A DNA stretch of 64,000 bases from CAVONV01 sp963697355 (lineage in GTDB: Bacteria; Acidobacteriota; Vicinamibacteria; Marinacidobacterales; DATDRI01): positions 1,364,001 to 1,428,000 of the forward strand of contig CAVONV010000023.1 of the NCBI GenBank assembly GCA_963697355.1, given 5' to 3'. The position numbers and the translations under genes were made by a program. The number at the start of each line of letters is the position of its first letter. Positions within the stretch are counted from its first letter, which is position 1. Under the pieces are notes generated by a model. That model was not told the origin of the DNA, ran no database searches, and saw nothing but the letters and a program-made list of their open reading frames with translations. This document shows positions 41,618 to 50,591 of the stretch, piece after piece.

Positions 41618-43006
41618 CTAGAGCGATCCGCCTCTTGTTCGTTTGACGAATCGGCCATGACCAAGCTTTCCCACGAACTTGCCGTTCTCGGCAACAACGG
41701 CGCCGCGACTGAGTGTCACGTCGGGAAAACCGTACATCTCGATGCCCTGGTAGGGTGACCAGTCACAATTTGTTTCCATCTGTCGGTAGTCGATGGTCCG
41801 GCTCTTTTCGGGATCGATGATAGCGAGGTCCGCATCGGCGCCTACAGCAATGGTGCCTTTTTGGGGGTAGAGGCCGAAGAGCTTGGCAGGGTGCGTAGCG
41901 ATCAACGAAACGAGATGGTTCAAGCTGAACTTCTTCTCTCGGTATCCGAAGGTAAAGATGCTCGGCAGCAAGGTCTCGACTCCGGGCATCCCAAAAGGTA
42001 TGCGGGTGAAATCTCCTTCCCACATGGCCTTCTGAGTCTTGTCGAACGTGCAGGTATCGGTGGCGACGATGGGGACCTCGCCGTCGACGAGTCCTTTCCA
42101 GAGCCGCTCGCTGTCGTAAGGTTTCTTGACCTGAGGGCAGGTCGCGAAAAGATGCCCCTCGGAACCCTTGAACACCTCGTCGTTGAGCAAGAGGTATTGT
42201 GGACAGGTCTCGCAGTCGACCGGGACGCCATTCTCCTTGGCCGCTTTAACCAAGTCGGCGCCTTCCCCCGTGGACATGTGCACGATGTAGAGGTGACCGC
42301 CGGTGACCTCGGACCACTTGATGGCTCGCTGGATGGCTTCCGACTCGGTGAACGAGGGCCGGGAGAGCGTGTGTGCGTAGGCGCCCCATTTTTCTTTGTC
42401 TTTGAGGTATTTATCGATCAGGACGTTGAGCACGCCTTCGCTTTCGGCATGCACCATGATCATGCCGTCGTAGTCTTTAGCGGTAGCAAGAGCGGAATAA
42501 AGAGCCGCATCATCCGATTGCCAGCCCTCGCGTTTATAGATCATGAACATTTTGAACGACGGGATCCCGAAATCGATGACGTCCGGTAGCTCGGCGGCAA
42601 TCTCGTCACTCCACTTGGTAATGATGCTATGCAGAGAGTAATCCACACAGACTTTCGGCTCGGCTGCCGCCATCCGATTCTGGATCCCTTCCATCAGGCC
42701 TTTGTCCGCATCCTGGGTGGCGAAGTCGATGAGCGTCGTGACACCGCCTGCAGCCGCGGCTTTGGTGCCGGTGGTGAAGTCATCGGCGGAGACGGTGCCG
42801 CAGAAAGGTAGCTCGAGGTGAACATGGACGTCGATACAGCCGGGGAGAACGAATTTGCCCTTCGCATCGATGAATCTGGTGCCGTTGAGTGGAGTTAGGT
42901 TCTGGCCCAAGGCGACGATCTTCTCTCCCGTGATCCCAACGTCAGCGACAAAGGAATCCGATGCTGTAACGACCGTTCCGCCTTTCACGACCGTGTCAAA
43001 ACTCAT
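41618..43006 (-). CDS. Dihydropyrimidinase / hydantoinase
   Basis: 462 residues. Opens the ring of 5,6-dihydropyrimidines or hydantoins to N-carbamoyl amino acids. Cyclic-amidohydrolase metal centre: HVH (61-63), carbamylated Lys152 in PSFKMFM, His186 in VHAESE, His243 in IVHMSTGEG, Asp317 in ATDTC. The flanking LPGCIDVHVHLELPF and SFTESEAIQRAI blocks are typical of the D-hydantoinase/dihydropyrimidinase branch. The cytoplasmic product would feed the beta-ureidopropionase-like amidase at 45580. It is divergent from the LLM-class flavoprotein, sharing a 237 bp control region. E. coli HyuA, in the ygeW/ygeY/ygfK region, is a relative. Confidence 0.93.
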   Translation of the reverse strand: MSFDTVVKGGTVVTASDSFVADVGITGEKIVALGQNLTPLNGTRFIDAKGKFVLPGCIDVHVHLELPFCGTVSADDFTTGTKAAAAGGVTTLIDFATQDADKGLMEGIQNRMAAAEPKVCVDYSLHSIITKWSDEIAAELPDVIDFGIPSFKMFMIYKREGWQSDDAALYSALATAKDYDGMIMVHAESEGVLNVLIDKYLKDKEKWGAYAHTLSRPSFTESEAIQRAIKWSEVTGGHLYIVHMSTGEGADLVKAAKENGVPVDCETCPQYLLLNDEVFKGSEGHLFATCPQVKKPYDSERLWKGLVDGEVPIVATDTCTFDKTQKAMWEGDFTRIPFGMPGVETLLPSIFTFGYREKKFSLNHLVSLIATHPAKLFGLYPQKGTIAVGADADLAIIDPEKSRTIDYRQMETNCDWSPYQGIEMYGFPDVTLSRGAVVAENGKFVGKLGHGRFVKRTRGGSL

Positions 43007-43243
43007 GGCGTGGGCCTCCCTTCACTTTTCTGCCAAGCCGAAGTCGAATTAAAGGGATGATAGTGAAAGGTCTCACACGATGCAACCCATCGGGGCATCC
43101 ATCGGCAGGAGGGGCGGCGTGAGCCAGAGAATCGGGTTGATTTCCTGCCCGAGGTGAGAAAGACTGGTGTCACGTTGTTCTTGCCGACCGTTCCATTTGA
43201 GGGGGCGGCAGAGGACCCTTCCACTCTTACAAGTGAGGTTGTC

Positions 43244-44248
43244 ATGAGCAAACCGCCATTGGAGTTTGCAATCACCTTTAAGGGCGACATGACCCCCGAG
43301 CGGACCGTCGCTCTCGCAAAAAAGGCTGAGGATTTGGGCTTCACCTCTGTTTGGACCTTCGACTCCCACGTACTGTGGAAGGATCCCTATCCGATGCTGA
43401 CGTTGCTCGCGGCCAACACGGAGAAAGTCCGCCTCGGTACACTGGTGACCAATCCCGGGGTTCGCGACTGGACGGTGACGGCCAGTACGTTGGCCACCAT
43501 GAACATCATCTCGGGCGGGCGCATGGACATGGGAATCGGGCGCGGAGATAGCTCGCGGCGAGTGCTCGGTCGACGTCCGAACAACGTCGCCACCCTCAAG
43601 GAGTCCGTGGAGGTCATCAGAAATCTGGTCGCCGGCGAAGAGGTCGATTTCGAAGATGGAAAGGTTCAGCTCAAGTGGGCCAGCGGCAAGCTGCCGGTGT
43701 GGGTGGCGGGGTACGGACCGAAAGCACTCCGCGTCATCGGCGAGGTCGGCGACGGTGCCGTCCTACAGATTGCCGACACCTTCTTGATCAAATGGTTCAC
43801 CGAGACGATTCGAGAAAATGCCGAACGAGTGGGCAGGAAAGGCTCCGACGTCAAGATCATGTCTGCGGCACCGGTCTGGGTGTCCGATGACATTGCTAAG
43901 TGTCGAGAACAGGTCCGATGGTTTCCCGCCATGGTGGGAAACCACGTGGCGGATTTGGTCGAGCGCTATCATTCGGGAGAGCTCCCGGTTGAGCTCACGA
44001 CCTACATCAAAGGGCGCAAAGGGTACGACTATCAGGAGCATGCCGACAAAGATGCCGAGCATCTCGACTTCATCACCGACGATGTGATCGATCGGTTCAC
44101 TATCGTCGGGCCTCCTGACGCCCACCGGCGAAAGCTCGAGGAGTTGATCGAGGTCGGAGTCGATCAGTTCAACATCTATTTGATGAGCGGAGACGAGGAG
44201 CGCACGCTCGACGTCTACGGTGAGGAGATCATCCCCGCGTTCCGTTGA
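43244..44248 (+). CDS. LLM-class flavin/F420-dependent oxidoreductase
   Basis: 334 residues from the ATG at 43244; an upstream start at 43154 would add 30 untypical residues. Luciferase-like TIM barrel: EFAITFKGDMTPERTVALAK, LGFTSVWTFDSHVLWKDPYP, RLGTLVTNPGVRDWTVTAST, ISGGRMDMGIGRGDSSRRVL, PVWVAGYGPKALRVIGEVGD. It probably uses reduced FMN or F420 to oxidise or reduce a small molecule. I recall this subgroup accompanying hydantoin/dihydropyrimidine genes in other genomes. Here it is divergent from dihydropyrimidinase and convergent with the aminotransferase, so it is likely part of the same pathway, perhaps acting on the ring. Confidence 0.85.
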   Translation: MSKPPLEFAITFKGDMTPERTVALAKKAEDLGFTSVWTFDSHVLWKDPYPMLTLLAANTEKVRLGTLVTNPGVRDWTVTASTLATMNIISGGRMDMGIGRGDSSRRVLGRRPNNVATLKESVEVIRNLVAGEEVDFEDGKVQLKWASGKLPVWVAGYGPKALRVIGEVGDGAVLQIADTFLIKWFTETIRENAERVGRKGSDVKIMSAAPVWVSDDIAKCREQVRWFPAMVGNHVADLVERYHSGELPVELTTYIKGRKGYDYQEHADKDAEHLDFITDDVIDRFTIVGPPDAHRRKLEELIEVGVDQFNIYLMSGDEERTLDVYGEEIIPAFR

Positions 44249-44260
44249 TCGACGATCCGA

Positions 44261-45577
44261 CTAATCCCGCAGGTCCACCTCGCTGAAGGCCTGATCGAAT
44301 TTCTTCAGTGCGTCATCGACATCAGCCTTGGTGATGTTGAGCGCTGGGCTGATACGTAAGGCATTGCCGAAAAGGCCGCCTTTGCCGACGATGAGACCGT
44401 TGTCCTTGGCTTTTTCCATGAACATGGCCGTCGCCTTGGTTGCGGGAGCCTTCCCCTCTCCGACGAGCTCCAAAGCTTGCATGAGTCCCTTACCCCGCAC
44501 ATCTCCGATGAGGGGATACTTCTTCGCCAGCTCCTCGAGCCCTGCTCTCAGATAGTCGCCAACGACGCGGGCGTTTTCTCTGAGATTCTCCTTTTCGATG
44601 ACGTCGATGACGGCTCGCGCCGCGGTCATGCTGACCGGGTTGCCGCCAAAGGTGGAGATGTGATTCCCCTTGATGCTCTCGGCGATGTCGGAACGCGTGA
44701 CGGTAGCTCCAATCGGAGCCCCGTTAGCCATACCTTTGGCAAACGTCATGATGTCCGGTTCGACGCCCCAGTGCTCGATCCCGAACCAATAGTCTCCGGT
44801 TCTGCCCCAGCCGGTTTGAACTTCGTCGCCAATGAAGAAGCCACCGTACTTCTTGACGATTTCCACGGCGATTTTGAAGTACTCCGGAGGTGGAGTGATG
44901 AAGCCTCCTACACCTTGGATCGGCTCGGCAATGAACGCTGCAAGCCGGCCCGAGGTGGTGGTCTGTATCACCTCTTCGATGTCGCGAGCGCAGCGGATAT
45001 CGCACGATGGGTACGTCTGGCCGAACGGGCATCTGTAGCAGTAGGCGTTGGCGACATGTTTGATACCCGCCACGTGGGTGCCGCCCAGGCGCCAGCTCGC
45101 GTGGCCGGTCATGGACATGGCCAGGAGCGACCTGCCGCTGTAGCTATGGCGCAGCGCCAGAATCTCTCCGGACCCGCCGTAGAGCTGAGCCATCAAGATG
45201 GCGGTCTCGTTGGCCTCCGTTCCCGAGTTGGTGAAAAAGCTCTTATCGAGGTCGCCGGGCGTGATTTGAGCCAGCTTCTCCGCCACCGAGACCATGGGCT
45301 CGTTGGGATAAAGCGTGGACACGTGCTGGAGTGTGTCCAGCTGTTCCTTCATCCGTGAGGTCACTTCGGGGTGGCAATGGCCCACACTGACGGTGAGGAT
45401 GCCGCCAAAAAAGTCGAGGTACTCCCGACCCTCGGCATCATACAGGTAGTTTCCCTTGGCTCGGACGAACGGCAGAGGGTGAGAGAAGTAGTTGGCAACC
45501 GAGGGGAAAACGTACCGGCGATGCTTGTCGACGATTTCTTCACCTTTCATGGGAACGCGTTTCGTATCTGTACTCAT
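44261..45577 (-). CDS. Class III PLP aminotransferase (AGXT2 / beta-alanine-pyruvate type)
   Basis: 438 residues. Catalytic Lys281 in TFAKGMANG, PLP-binding DEVQTGWGRTG (251-261), NSGTEANETA (117-126). The YRCPFGQTYPSCDIRC stretch (181-196) is characteristic of the alanine-glyoxylate aminotransferase 2 branch, which accepts beta-alanine and beta-aminoisobutyrate, the end products of reductive pyrimidine degradation. Product would be malonate or methylmalonate semialdehyde, a possible substrate for an aldehyde dehydrogenase. It starts 3 bp after the amidase stop in a tight operon. Confidence 0.93.
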   Translation of the reverse strand: MSTDTKRVPMKGEEIVDKHRRYVFPSVANYFSHPLPFVRAKGNYLYDAEGREYLDFFGGILTVSVGHCHPEVTSRMKEQLDTLQHVSTLYPNEPMVSVAEKLAQITPGDLDKSFFTNSGTEANETAILMAQLYGGSGEILALRHSYSGRSLLAMSMTGHASWRLGGTHVAGIKHVANAYCYRCPFGQTYPSCDIRCARDIEEVIQTTTSGRLAAFIAEPIQGVGGFITPPPEYFKIAVEIVKKYGGFFIGDEVQTGWGRTGDYWFGIEHWGVEPDIMTFAKGMANGAPIGATVTRSDIAESIKGNHISTFGGNPVSMTAARAVIDVIEKENLRENARVVGDYLRAGLEELAKKYPLIGDVRGKGLMQALELVGEGKAPATKATAMFMEKAKDNGLIVGKGGLFGNALRISPALNITKADVDDALKKFDQAFSEVDLRD

Positions 45578-45579
45578 GA

Positions 45580-46449
45580 TTACACCTCTGTCATGGGATC
45601 GTAACTCTCGGGACGGCGATCACGGAAGAACTGCCAAACGTGTCGTACCTCCGCGATCTCGTCCAGATCGAGATCGGCCACGACCACTTCATCCTTGTCA
45701 CGACTTGCTTCGGCGATGATCTTGCCGCGGGGACTACAAAAGTAGCTCGTACCGTAGAACTCGCCGATGTCCCAGGGCTTCTCGCGACCGACACGATTGA
45801 TGGCCCCCACGAAGTACTGATTGGCGACGGCATGAGCGGGTTGTTCGAGCTTCCATAGGTACTCTGAGAGGCCGGCCACCGTGGCCGAGGGGTTGAAGAC
45901 GATCTCCGCGCCGTTCAAACCTAGGATGCGCGCTCCCTCCGGAAAGTGGCGGTCGTAACAAATGTAGACTCCCACGCGACCCACGGCGGTCTCGAAGACC
46001 GGATAGCCCAGGTTGCCTGGTTTGAAATAGAACTTCTCCCAGAATCCCGGCTCACAGTGCGGTATGTGGTGCTTGCGGTACTTGCCTAGGTAGCTACCGT
46101 CGGCATCGATCACGGCGGCCGTGTTGTAGAAGACCCCCGTCATGTCCTCTTCGTAGATCGGCACTACGAGGACGATACCGAACTTTTTCGCCTGATCTTG
46201 CATGAGCTTGATCGTCGGTCCGTCGGGGACTCGTTCGACGAGCTCATACCAACGGGTCTTCTGCTCGGCACAAAAGTAGGGCCCGTAGAAGAGCTCCTGA
46301 AGACAGAGTACCTGGACATCTTTGCCGGCCGCTTCTTCGATGAGGTCCAGGTGTTTGTCGATCATGCGTTTTCTGATCTGGTCGGTGGGGTCAGTTCCCG
46401 GCCCCGAGGTCGAGGCTTGAATGAGTCCTCCACGTACGATACGAGCCAT
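45580..46449 (-). CDS. Carbon-nitrogen hydrolase, beta-ureidopropionase-like
   Basis: 289 residues. Nitrilase-fold triad Glu52 (LCLQELFYGPYFC), Lys126 (YRKHHIPH), Cys164 (VYICYDRHFPEGAR). The HHIPHCEPGFWEKFYFKPG and YFVGAINRVGRE segments favour the N-carbamoyl-beta-alanine amidase branch, which releases CO2 and ammonia from N-carbamoyl-beta-amino acids. That is the expected step after dihydropyrimidinase and before the transaminase at 44261, with which it is cotranscribed. Cytoplasmic. The 195 bp gap upstream (46450-46644) shows no gene. Confidence 0.93.
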   Translation of the reverse strand: MARIVRGGLIQASTSGPGTDPTDQIRKRMIDKHLDLIEEAAGKDVQVLCLQELFYGPYFCAEQKTRWYELVERVPDGPTIKLMQDQAKKFGIVLVVPIYEEDMTGVFYNTAAVIDADGSYLGKYRKHHIPHCEPGFWEKFYFKPGNLGYPVFETAVGRVGVYICYDRHFPEGARILGLNGAEIVFNPSATVAGLSEYLWKLEQPAHAVANQYFVGAINRVGREKPWDIGEFYGTSYFCSPRGKIIAEASRDKDEVVVADLDLDEIAEVRHVWQFFRDRRPESYDPMTEV

Positions 46450-46644
46450 CGCGATACTCCTTTCTCGAACGCGGGTCCAATTTCACGGAGGTTACCACCA
46501 GCTCTCAGAAAATAAAACCTTCGTCAAGTGACTCTCCCGATGTCCAACCGGAGGGATTTCAGTGCCGTGCGTTCTCGTCACTGCGAGCGATTTCGGTTGC
46601 TCCCGTGACGCACCTTCGGAGCTCATCGGGTGAGAGACAAAGCT

Positions 46645-48120
46645 TCAACTGGGCCGGATCGCCTTCCAAACGCTTCGGTGCTCACCTTCGGCACCCTCGG
46701 GCGGTTGGGTGGCAAGACTCACGACGATCGTAACGAGGAATCCAGCCGCGAAACCCGGCAGCATCTCGTAGAGGTCGTAGAAGTGTTCCTTGACGAATAA
46801 GACCCAAAGAACCGCAGTCAAGAATCCCGCGAGCATACCCGAGATGGCACCGGCCTTGGTTGTTCGTTTCCAGAAGAGCGAGCACAAGACGACTGGAGCA
46901 AACGCCGAGGCCAGACCGGACCAGGCGAAGAGTACGAACCAGAAGATCATCCTGCTCTCGCCCAGCGCAAAGGACAAGGCGCCCGCACCAATGACGATGG
47001 TGACCATCTTTCCATAGAAAGAAAGGCGGCGATCGGACACATCGGGATTGAAGACTTTCTGGATGACGTCCCGAACGACAGCGGAAGAAGCCAAAATCAG
47101 AAGCGAGTCAACGGTGGACATGATGGCGGCAAGGACGATGACCAAGAAAATGCCCGTAAAGACCGCGGGGAACAGCTCCGTGGCCATCGTGGGAAGGATG
47201 GTCTCGTGATCGACGAGGCTAGGAAAAAGCACTCGGCCCGCCATGCCGCTCAAGACGGCTCCGACGTCGAACACGATGATACAAATGACGGCAATGACAC
47301 TGGCGTTGACGATCTCCTTGCGATCTCGAGCTGCGATGAATCGCGTGAGTAACTGCGGGGCCCCGAGAAAAGCCAACCCGATGCCGAGGAAGCTGGCGAT
47401 GGCGGCCACTCCTTGCGCGGACATCCCATGGGATCCCATAGGAAGGAGAAGGTTGGGATCGGTCGCCTCGAGCTGCGACATGAGCGACCCCCAGCCGCCG
47501 GCAGCCGTCACTCCAACGATGGGGAGCACAAAAAGCGCGCAAAACATGAGAACGCCGTGGAATAGATCGCAATAAGCTACCGCTTTGAATCCACCAATGG
47601 TCGTGTAGTAGAGGATCACGGCGGCCCCAATTAGGACGCCGGCGACATAGCTCGTGCCGAGAAACGAACCGAAAGCCTTGCCGGATGCCGTGAGTTGAGC
47701 GGCGATGTAAGCCGTCACCATTGTAATAATGATGACGAAAGAGATGAGACGGACGGCGTGACTCGAGTCCCGAAACCGTGATTCGAGGTAATCGGCGACG
47801 GTGATCGAGTCGTAGCGGTCGGTGTACTCTTTGAAAGGCAGTGCCACGAGCGCCCAGCCCAAAGCCACTCCGAGCACCTCCCCCATGACGATCCAAAGGG
47901 CGTGGACCCCCACGAGATAGCCCATGCCGGTAAGGCCCAAGAGAAGCCAAGCGCTCTCACCCGTCGCATTGGAACTAAATGCGATCACCCAAGAAGGCAG
48001 TTTCTTGCCGGCCACGTAGTACCCGGCCACCGTTTTGGTCGTTCGATGACCCCAGGCGCCAATGACGAGGAGGACCAGGAGGTAGGCGAACAGGACAACA
48101 ATGATGGTCGTAGAAGCCAT
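46645..48120 (-). CDS. Sodium:solute symporter (SSS family)
   Basis: 491 residues with about 13 hydrophobic helices. SSS-family features: YYVAGKKLPSWVIAFSSNAT near the N-terminus, GWALVALPFKEYTDRYDSIT, and SLLILASSAVVRDVIQKVF. It imports a small solute with Na+. The neighbourhood (amidase, aminotransferase, dihydropyrimidinase) suggests a pyrimidine-derived compound, hydantoin, or an amino acid, but specificity cannot be read from the sequence. It is separated from the upstream ferredoxin/mini-protein genes by a long hairpin repeat, so its expression may be partly insulated. Confidence 0.9.
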   Translation of the reverse strand: MASTTIIVVLFAYLLVLLVIGAWGHRTTKTVAGYYVAGKKLPSWVIAFSSNATGESAWLLLGLTGMGYLVGVHALWIVMGEVLGVALGWALVALPFKEYTDRYDSITVADYLESRFRDSSHAVRLISFVIIITMVTAYIAAQLTASGKAFGSFLGTSYVAGVLIGAAVILYYTTIGGFKAVAYCDLFHGVLMFCALFVLPIVGVTAAGGWGSLMSQLEATDPNLLLPMGSHGMSAQGVAAIASFLGIGLAFLGAPQLLTRFIAARDRKEIVNASVIAVICIIVFDVGAVLSGMAGRVLFPSLVDHETILPTMATELFPAVFTGIFLVIVLAAIMSTVDSLLILASSAVVRDVIQKVFNPDVSDRRLSFYGKMVTIVIGAGALSFALGESRMIFWFVLFAWSGLASAFAPVVLCSLFWKRTTKAGAISGMLAGFLTAVLWVLFVKEHFYDLYEMLPGFAAGFLVTIVVSLATQPPEGAEGEHRSVWKAIRPS

Positions 48121-48150
48121 GGTCTCAATCGTTTGCGAATCGTTCTCAGA

Positions 48151-48217
48151 AAGGTGCCAGGCACGTTATTCCGTTATTCTGTTGTTGGGAACAACGGAAT
48201 AACGTGCCTGGCACCTT
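48151..48217. repeat. 25 bp perfect inverted repeat (large hairpin)
   Basis: AAGGTGCCAGGCACGTTATT then CCGTT (48151-48175) is exactly the reverse complement of 48193-48217, with a 17 bp spacer that itself holds TTGTT-GGG-AACAA. It lies in the intercistronic gap between the mini-protein and the symporter on the minus strand. The GGTGCCTGGCACC core is itself a palindrome-like unit. It could stop transcription or stabilise an mRNA end. Confidence 0.85.
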
Positions 48218-48231
48218 TAACCTTTAACCTT

Positions 48232-48345
48232 TTAGGGACGGCGGCGTTGACTCCAGTAAAAGAAGACCACGATAGCCAGGCCGAGTCCCACCGAGGCCAT
48301 CAACAACAGCCATGCCGTCCACGGGAGACCGGCGATCGGGCTCAC
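48232..48345 (-). CDS. 37-residue membrane mini-protein, GTGA-overlapped with the ferredoxin gene
   Basis: MSPIAGLPWTAWLLLMASVG then LGLAIVVFFYWSQRRRP: one transmembrane helix and a basic cytoplasmic tail. It starts with GTG (48345-48343), which shares bases with the ferredoxin TGA stop (48342-48344), so it would be translated by coupling. A TAA ends it at 48232. Its place between a ferredoxin and a sodium:solute symporter recalls small symporter-accessory proteins, but a role with the redox pair is equally possible. The overlap and the clean helix design are the evidence. Confidence 0.65.
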   Translation of the reverse strand: MSPIAGLPWTAWLLLMASVGLGLAIVVFFYWSQRRRP

Positions 48346-48638
48346 AGTTGAAAATCCTCCCCGGTCTCCTTCCGTTTCCAATGGACTCGATTCTTAGGCA
48401 TCGGAATCATATCGATGGCCCCTTCTACCGGGCAGGCATCCACGCAGTCCCCGCAATGCCAACACTCTCCCGGGTAAGCCAAGACTGGAGGGTCGCCCAG
48501 TTCAGCAGCGGGAAGGAACACATCGACCTGGCAGACTTCGACACAGTCGTTGCAGCCGGTACATTGCTCGTCGTCGATGGCGATGGCCGTGAATGTCGAC
48601 TCATCGATCCTTGCGCAAACCTTTCTTTCTGGATTCAT
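48342..48638 (-). CDS. Two-cluster [4Fe-4S] ferredoxin-type subunit (AprB-like)
   Basis: 98 residues with CTGCNDCVEVC (Cys26, 29, 32, 36) and CWHCGDCVDACP (Cys59, 62, 65, 69), two complete [4Fe-4S] motifs. The short C-terminal extension (VHWKRKETGEDFQL) might bind the flavoprotein. It follows the FAD subunit gene after 9 bp, an arrangement like adenylylsulfate reductase AprA/AprB, and probably passes electrons between that subunit and an unknown acceptor. No ATP sulfurylase or sulfite reductase genes are near, so sulfate metabolism is not suggested. Confidence 0.88.
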   Translation of the reverse strand: MNPERKVCARIDESTFTAIAIDDEQCTGCNDCVEVCQVDVFLPAAELGDPPVLAYPGECWHCGDCVDACPVEGAIDMIPMPKNRVHWKRKETGEDFQL

Positions 48639-48647
48639 CTTTGTCGC

Positions 48648-50588
48648 TCAGCGCCGCTCGCTCAGATAGTCGCCGTTGGTTGCTTCGTACTCTTCCCGGA
48701 GAGGGCCGTAGTAGTCGATAGCTTTCTCGCCCACCATCGTTCCTTTCTGGCTCTTCCGGACGGTCACGAACTTGTGCCACTCGGGTGGGTCGAGATCAGG
48801 GTAGTCGGTTCGGATGAAATGTAGCTGATTCGAGCTCGCCCGTCGAGCCAAGCATGCGTGAATCACCAATTCAGCATTTGTCAGTACGTTCAAGGTTTCC
48901 AGCGAGCGTATGAGCTCGTGCGGATCCGCGGCGCTCAGCTCGGTGGCCACACCGGCTTCAATCTCTTTGATCTGCTCCAGACCGGCGCTGAGAAGCGCCT
49001 CGCTCTTGGTCGCTCCACAGTACTGCTGCATCGTGCGGGCGATCTGAAGCGCCAAGTCCTTCCAATGCACCCCGCTGCTGCGGTGGATAGGCGAGAAAAC
49101 TCGCGCTCTTTCTTCTTCCACTTGGGATAAAGCGATCGTTGGCTCGGAGGCGTCCCGTGCGTAACGGGCGGCATGGCGGCCGGCGTAATGTCCGGTGGCG
49201 GCGGCGTGACCGTGGCAGTTCGAGGCAAACAGCTGGTCCCCGGCGGCGTAGAGTCCCTCCAGGTTGGTTCCGAGATGCCAGTTGTTCATGATGCCACCGG
49301 GAAGGCCAAAGAGCTGACGCTCTTCGGGAAGAAACGTCGCCGACTTCCATCCGTCTCCGTAGCTTTGAAGAAGATCGCGATCGGGGTCGAATCCTGACTC
49401 CTTGTATTTCTTCAAGATGGGTATCTTGGTTTTGCCCTCTTCTCCCACCATGAGACCCCAGATGGCGCGTCTTTCGTGAACCGGCATGGCGGGAAGATCG
49501 GCGTAGAAGGGTAACTTGTACCCCTGCTTCAGCAGTTCCTCGACCGGAGGGGTGTCGGGGCCTCTGAATTCGTAAGACGGAAAATCGGATTCTCCTCCGC
49601 CCTTGATGAAAAACTTCTGTCCCTCAGCCGGGCGGTACCGTTCGGATATCGTGGAGAGCACTTTGCCGTCACGGTCCGACCAGGGAAGCTCTCGTCCTTC
49701 GGCATCGACCATGGAGCAGGCGAACCAGGTATTGTGGTTGTTGCCGGTGCCATAGGGAGGGAACGAACGGTCTCCGGACCACTCGGCTTTGACGGATTTC
49801 TCCATCATCGCGAACTCGACGCCTGCGTTCCAGCCCATGGCATGTCCATCCCCGGTGCATTGGGGAGGTCGGAACTCGGAAATACCGGGATGCTCGGGGG
49901 AGAACAGCCAGATTCTAGTGGGGCGAGACATACAAAGCACCGTGGACTTAGCTTTGAATCGAAAGAGCTCGCCCGTTCGTCCCTCCACCGCGACGGCTCC
50001 GACGATTCGTGAGCCCATCTCTCCATGTGCCGTGAGCAGGCCTGTCGCCATCGTTCGGTCGAAAATCTGCACACCCAAACGCCGGCACTCTCGATAGAGC
50101 GCAGGTTTGAACGTGCTTCCCCACACACGAAGCGTGAATCGGTTCTCGTAGTCGTAAGCAAAAAGAAGCTTCGTCGCTTCGTCTCTGAACTCGGCGCCGA
50201 CGAACTCGTCATCGGTATCCCGGATCTTGGCCCCCATCCTTTCCATATCGAGAAGGCGGTCGTAGCCTTCGCGGCATTCGATGTAGTGGGATATGCCGTT
50301 GTTGTAGCCGTGATTATCATCGATCATGGCTCGCGTAAGCTCTTCGGGTGTCACTTTCGAGCACGGGTTCGTCGCCGCGGATTCCCAGTGATCGCAACCG
50401 GATCCGGAGGCCCCGCTACGAATCGTGGCACCCTTTTCGACAAGGGTCACTCTCGCACCCTGTTCCGCCGCGCTAATGGCTGCCCAGCAACCTGCAACAC
50501 CCCCTCCGAGAACGAGAACGTCGATTCCATCGACCTCTGTTTTTTCGTTCCACCGAATGGGGTAGGGCCACGCGAGTTGGTTCTTCAT
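48648..50588 (-). CDS. FAD-binding oxidoreductase of the fumarate reductase/AprA superfamily
   Basis: 646 residues. FAD Rossmann motif VDGIDVLVLGGGVAGCWAAI (19-38) with VTLVEKG. Capping-domain and FAD C-terminal blocks are QCTGDGHAMGWNAGVEFAMM, LEGLYAAGDQLFASNCHGHA and HYAGRHAARYARDA. A C-terminal helical domain (SLETLNVLTNAELVIHACLA, RTDYPDLDPPEWHKFVTVRK) resembles succinate dehydrogenase/AprA flavoproteins. Strongly linked to the ferredoxin downstream and symporter upstream (3 bp gap), it probably catalyses a two-electron oxidation or reduction of an imported compound. The family covers fumarate, urocanate, aspartate and adenylylsulfate chemistry; which one applies here is not visible. Confidence 0.87.
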   Translation of the reverse strand: MKNQLAWPYPIRWNEKTEVDGIDVLVLGGGVAGCWAAISAAEQGARVTLVEKGATIRSGASGSGCDHWESAATNPCSKVTPEELTRAMIDDNHGYNNGISHYIECREGYDRLLDMERMGAKIRDTDDEFVGAEFRDEATKLLFAYDYENRFTLRVWGSTFKPALYRECRRLGVQIFDRTMATGLLTAHGEMGSRIVGAVAVEGRTGELFRFKAKSTVLCMSRPTRIWLFSPEHPGISEFRPPQCTGDGHAMGWNAGVEFAMMEKSVKAEWSGDRSFPPYGTGNNHNTWFACSMVDAEGRELPWSDRDGKVLSTISERYRPAEGQKFFIKGGGESDFPSYEFRGPDTPPVEELLKQGYKLPFYADLPAMPVHERRAIWGLMVGEEGKTKIPILKKYKESGFDPDRDLLQSYGDGWKSATFLPEERQLFGLPGGIMNNWHLGTNLEGLYAAGDQLFASNCHGHAAATGHYAGRHAARYARDASEPTIALSQVEEERARVFSPIHRSSGVHWKDLALQIARTMQQYCGATKSEALLSAGLEQIKEIEAGVATELSAADPHELIRSLETLNVLTNAELVIHACLARRASSNQLHFIRTDYPDLDPPEWHKFVTVRKSQKGTMVGEKAIDYYGPLREEYEATNGDYLSERR

Positions 50589-50591
50589 TGC

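Noticed and set aside
41861..42589. 242-codon plus-strand frame
   Set aside because: Antisense of the dihydropyrimidinase gene; no ribosome site and no motifs.
44477..45358. 293-codon plus-strand frame
   Set aside because: Antisense of the class III aminotransferase gene, whose catalytic residues are all on the other strand.
48151..48217. Rho-independent terminator for the ferredoxin operon
   Set aside because: No T tract follows either strand; the length and perfection fit a palindromic repeat better, although a role in stopping transcription is not excluded.
48342..50588. Adenylylsulfate reductase AprBA for sulfate reduction
   Set aside because: No sat, dsr or qmo genes nearby and the locus is full of heterocycle catabolism and symporters; only superfamily resemblance is claimed.
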